A DNA stretch of 64,000 bases from Verrucomicrobiaceae bacterium (lineage in GTDB: Bacteria > Verrucomicrobiota > Verrucomicrobiia > Verrucomicrobiales > Verrucomicrobiaceae), in assembly GCA_027486585.1 (NCBI GenBank), contig JAIXOU010000040.1, positions 1 through 64,000 of the forward strand, in the 5' to 3' direction. Below are positions 61,084 through 64,000 of the stretch, one piece after another. Below the pieces are notes generated by a model. That model searched no databases. It saw only the letters and a program-made list of their open reading frames with translations, and had not been told where the DNA came from. The stretch's first letter is position 1; every line of letters starts with the position of its first letter. A program made the translations under genes and the position numbers.

Positions 61084-61420
61084 TGGCAACAGGTAGGGGA
61101 AAAGTGAGCATCTTATTTCACGCCATAGAGGCCAGAGTCAAGAGAAGGAACACTGCTAGGTTGGATTATTCGTCCACTTACTGTTGCTGAAATTTTGGAC
61201 TGCCCGCTATGATGTCAGTCTTGTCTGAACAAGCATTGATCATTTACTAATCCATTGAGCCTTTCAAAACCGCACCCACCTCACATCCGCGTGCTTACGC
61301 GGCGGCTCGCAACGCCTTTACTGGACAGACAAGGCCGAAAAAAGATGATTTCTACAAATCTGCGGGTTGTTGATTGAACGAGACACAACTTCTGCGACAT
61401 TAAAGGAGCCTGACTTTTCT
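61084..61420. other. spacer between divergent genes
   Basis: A 337-bp gap. It has a perfect CCGCGT/ACGCGG hairpin around GCTT at 61287-61302. AAGGAG at about 61403 is the ribosome-binding site of the gene starting at 61421. I see no gene in the gap. Confidence 0.5.
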
Positions 61421-62341
61421 ATGCCCCCCTTGGTTTCCAATCCGCCCGCCATGACTCGCAGCCCCTTTGTCTGGCTGCGAAATAAGTTCTTTGCGGGATT
61501 GGCCATCGCTCTTCCACTCCTGATCACGTTTTGGATTGTCAACAGCGGCTACCACCTGCTGCACGGATGGAGCGTGCCTGCATTGGACTTCATCGCTCGA
61601 CTCATCAACGACATTGCAGGGAAAATATTGATAGATCCAGCCAGTGCTAGTTACCGTCATACCGTTACCTTTGTCGGATTTCTTATTCCCGTGCTGGCCT
61701 TCGTGGCTCTCGGTGTCATGGCAACCAATGTTCTTGGTGTCAGGGTCGTTACAGCCATGGACAAGTTACTGATGAATGTGCCGATCGTCTCCTTCATCTA
61801 CAAATCACTCAAGCAGGTGATCGATGGCTTCAAGGGGCTGGGAGGAAAGCAAAACTTCAAACGCGTCGTTTATGTGGATTATCCTTCTGGGGATATGAAG
61901 ATGCTAGGCTTTGTCACCGGACAATACCTCGACCCTCAACAAAATAAGATCCTTGCCGCGGTCTTTATCCCTGGCGCACTTAGCCCCATGACCGGTCTGC
62001 TATTGGTTGTCCCGATTGAGCAGGTCACCGATGCCCCACTCACTGTTGAAGATGCCATGAAGCTCATCTTTTCTGGAGGTCTCATTGTTCCGACAAGACT
62101 CACCGCTCCAGCATCCCGCCCCGATATCAACCCAGCACCGTTGCCTAAGGTTCTTGAAGAAGCCGCAGTCGAACCACCACTGCCATTAGGCCTGCCGCGA
62201 GCTGAAGATTTTGACTCCGGTGATCCTGACATCATGACCACAAGCGAGCGTGAAGGCACCCAACTCCTGACAGCACGTTCACCCGCACGACGACTTTTGA
62301 AGGCTTTACCTTGGAAACGAAACTCCGCAGATAAAGACTAG
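61421..62341 (+). CDS. DUF502 membrane protein
   Basis: ATG 61421 is chosen because it follows AAGGAG by about 12 bases; an upstream TTG at 61367 is weaker. The 306-residue protein has two strong membrane segments (NKFFAGLAIALPLLITFWIV, about 21-40; FVGFLIPVLAFVALGVM, about 84-100). It then has the DUF502 soluble part (LLMNVPIVSFIYKSLKQVIDG; GALSPMTGLLLVVP; EQVTDAPLTVEDAMKLIFSGG). The C-terminal tail is Pro-rich and basic. DUF502 proteins are inner-membrane proteins of unknown function found widely in Gram-negative bacteria and plants. Confidence 0.9.
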   Translation: MPPLVSNPPAMTRSPFVWLRNKFFAGLAIALPLLITFWIVNSGYHLLHGWSVPALDFIARLINDIAGKILIDPASASYRHTVTFVGFLIPVLAFVALGVMATNVLGVRVVTAMDKLLMNVPIVSFIYKSLKQVIDGFKGLGGKQNFKRVVYVDYPSGDMKMLGFVTGQYLDPQQNKILAAVFIPGALSPMTGLLLVVPIEQVTDAPLTVEDAMKLIFSGGLIVPTRLTAPASRPDINPAPLPKVLEEAAVEPPLPLGLPRAEDFDSGDPDIMTTSEREGTQLLTARSPARRLLKALPWKRNSADKD

Positions 62342-62454
62342 ACTTTGTGCAATTTCGAAAAGAGTTGCTTGCATTAAATCAACAGACTCTAGGAAATGAT
62401 CGTTATTCGAATGGAAGTATTGACTTTGCGTTAGATATTCATTTGAGTGCTAAA

Positions 62455-63729
62455 ATGAATTCAAATTTATCAGGAAAATCATATTTCAGATTTAACCTAG
62501 TTTTCTTGATTATCGCTTCCACTACACTGCTCGTAAATGCAGCAGAAACACTTTCAGTTGTCCCTGATTCTGCCCAAGGCCTCGGGATCGTAGGTGGAAG
62601 ATTTGCAAATTTAAGTGATGCGTCGGCTGTGCGTGTTTCACCAGCCAACATTTTAGAAATTAAATCCACCGAGTTGCTGATTAATACTGCCGTTTGGAAT
62701 GGCAATGTAGGCCTTGATTCGGCCAATGGAGCATCCGTTGAACTAGATCAGCCGTGGGTCATTCCAGCGAGCATGTATTTAGTCGTCCCAGTCATTCCAG
62801 GAAAGCTAGCTTTCGGAATGGGGCTGAGCACGCCTTTTGGTTTAGCAACGGTTTACCCAAAAGACATGGACCCCAGACTGCGCTATGTGCTACCTTATCA
62901 GTCAAGCCTTCTGGCCGTTGATTTTACGCCGGCAATAGCCTTCAAAGTTTCAGACACGCTCAGCTTTGCGGCAGGACTGGATGTTATTTATTCGGAATTA
63001 CGGTTTAAACAAGCTTACCCCTGGAGTGCCGCAATACCTGGATCTGCGGATGGTGAAATCGACCTTCGTGGAAACGGATGGGGCATTGGCGCCTACATGG
63101 GGATGAACTGGCAAGTCAAAAAGGGACAGCGAATAGCCTTCATCGGGCGTCTGCCGGTAAAGATCAGGTATTCGGGTAACTTCCATTCCCAGGGCATGCC
63201 TGCGGCTTTAAAGGCCGCAGGTTTTACAGATGAAAGTGATTTTAATTCTGACATGACCTTTCCCGGCTCACTGGCCATAGGCTACGGAGTTGATCTGACA
63301 GATCGATTGACCTTAGGTTTTGATTTTCAATGGTCAGCCAATTCCTCCCATGATGATATCCCTCTGAATATTGGCAATAACCAAGCTTTGCTCCCAACGA
63401 AAACGGCTAATCTTGGATGGAAAAACTCCATCGATCTCGGAACTGGCCTTACATACACACTCAACGAGCACTGGAAATTAAGAGCTGGTTACCTCTTTTC
63501 AGAAAATTCACAACCAGCCCTAAATTACACCCCGTCCTCCGCCGCTAATGATCGACATGTATTCAGTTTGGGCATCGGCTGGAAGGGTGAAAACCGCGCC
63601 ATTGACCTTGCTTACGCCTTTGTCTATAACCCAACGCGGGCCATTAGCGGAGCAGCTCAGCCCGCATTTAATGGAAATTACACACATCAGTGGAACGTTT
63701 TATCCTTAAGCGTAACCCAGATATTTTAA
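62455..63729 (+). CDS. FadL/OmpP1-type outer-membrane transporter
   Basis: ATG 62455 starts a signal peptide ending near VNAAE; the upstream frame from 62347 lacks homology. The 424-residue protein matches the FadL/OmpP1/TodX family: an N-terminal hatch with GLGIVGGRFANLSDASAVRVSPANI, then alternating strands of a 14-strand barrel, with GMGLSTPFGLATVYP, GSLAIGYGVDLTDRLTLGFDFQW and a C-terminal strand ending in Phe (SLSVTQIF), as outer-membrane proteins do. It takes up long-chain fatty acids or other hydrophobic compounds. The gene lies downstream of the DUF502 gene and may share its transcript. Confidence 0.9.
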   Translation: MNSNLSGKSYFRFNLVFLIIASTTLLVNAAETLSVVPDSAQGLGIVGGRFANLSDASAVRVSPANILEIKSTELLINTAVWNGNVGLDSANGASVELDQPWVIPASMYLVVPVIPGKLAFGMGLSTPFGLATVYPKDMDPRLRYVLPYQSSLLAVDFTPAIAFKVSDTLSFAAGLDVIYSELRFKQAYPWSAAIPGSADGEIDLRGNGWGIGAYMGMNWQVKKGQRIAFIGRLPVKIRYSGNFHSQGMPAALKAAGFTDESDFNSDMTFPGSLAIGYGVDLTDRLTLGFDFQWSANSSHDDIPLNIGNNQALLPTKTANLGWKNSIDLGTGLTYTLNEHWKLRAGYLFSENSQPALNYTPSSAANDRHVFSLGIGWKGENRAIDLAYAFVYNPTRAISGAAQPAFNGNYTHQWNVLSLSVTQIF

Positions 63730-63831
63730 CTAATCGTTATTTAAAAATATATCAATTTTCAAAAAATATCTGAATAAAGTTGTCAAGACTCATGAAAATG
63801 CGCTAAACCTTCAAGAGGTAACCCTTTTATT

Positions 63832-64000
63832 ATGGAGCAAAACGACAACTCAACGCCAGTAATTGCCTCAACGAGTGAGCGTCTAAGTTTTATTGTCTGT
63901 CGAAATAGCCAAGGTGCTGAAGTTAAAGGGACTCTGCACCGCCTGACACGCTATCTTGGAGTATTCGAGGTTTATAACCCTTACAGTATTGTTCAACTTT
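63832..64000 (+). CDS. 5' end of a gene cut by the window edge
   Basis: ATG 63832 follows a Shine-Dalgarno-like AAGAGGT and opens 56 codons (EQNDNSTPVIASTSERLSF..., then VCRNSQGAEVKGTLHRLTRY and LGVFEVYNPYSIVQL) that run off the window. The pattern of strands suggests a PilZ-like or related beta-rich N-terminal domain, but the family cannot be fixed from this part. The gene continues to the right. Confidence 0.6.
   Translation, partial: MEQNDNSTPVIASTSERLSFIVCRNSQGAEVKGTLHRLTRYLGVFEVYNPYSIVQL

Overview
The window looks like a chromosomal segment of a Gram-negative member of the Verrucomicrobiota, most likely a Prosthecobacter-like Verrucomicrobiaceae. The clues are a PVC-type CxxCH heme-binding dehydrogenase, a DUF1549/DUF1553 cytochrome-like protein followed by a DUF1501 protein, NVGQLK repeats on a giant surface protein, many secreted proteins of unknown role, a FadL-type porin, and intergenic space packed with palindromic and short-word repeats. 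The phylum is inferred from family content; no rRNA gene is present to prove it.

Layout. 1-1242 is repeat-rich DNA without a convincing gene. 1243-3996 is a secreted FG-GAP propeller protein. 4417-5766 carries a DUF3800 gene bracketed by a 95-bp direct repeat and followed by a nest of broken repeats. 5767-9349 is a plus-strand run: conserved unknown protein, LysM protein with a degenerate YkuD-like tail, accA, sufT and a zinc-ribbon membrane protein. 9610-13158 (minus) is a large PVC heme-binding protein with a palindromic element inserted in frame. 13266-17517 holds cstA, a TPM-domain protein, a DUF1460 amidase-like protein and a proline-rich membrane protein. tRNA-Leu(CAA) and a GIY-YIG protein follow. 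17990-28452 is mostly housekeeping: hisD, mgtE, a VWA membrane protein, lepB, recJ, maf, a YgdI/R-type lipoprotein and a PmtA-like methyltransferase.

28453-34536 (minus) is a probable operon in the order phoD-like phosphatase, DUF1549/DUF1553, DUF1501. 34637-35435 holds a tiny secreted protein and a PhnA-type zinc protein. 35579-50597 is the accessory island. It has an orphan Rhs fragment, two tandem copies of a 278-bp structured repeat, a RAYT (REP-associated tyrosine transposase), a small secreted protein, a 2908-residue SpvB/Rhs protein with a distinct C-terminal tip, a beta-helix surface protein, and a gene broken by one nonsense codon beside a 21-bp tandem repeat array.

51158-64000 returns to housekeeping and envelope functions: tandem FGE-like domains plus a TPR protein, sucD, queG, an anchored thioredoxin, an exopolysaccharide initiating transferase, pdhB, a DUF502 protein, a FadL porin and a truncated gene at the right edge.

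The strongest candidates for something new are: (1) the Rhs tip, whose last ~190 residues show a caspase/CHAT-like His-Gly and Cys-Glu-Thr-Ala pair and which is followed 13 bp later by a small secreted, lower-GC gene that could be its cognate inhibitor; (2) a ~165-bp mobile-looking repeat whose two ends covary within each copy; (3) a 104-bp palindromic element inserted in frame in a protein; (4) a scattered system of 7-bp-period intergenic word arrays. All functional links here are inference from sequence alone.
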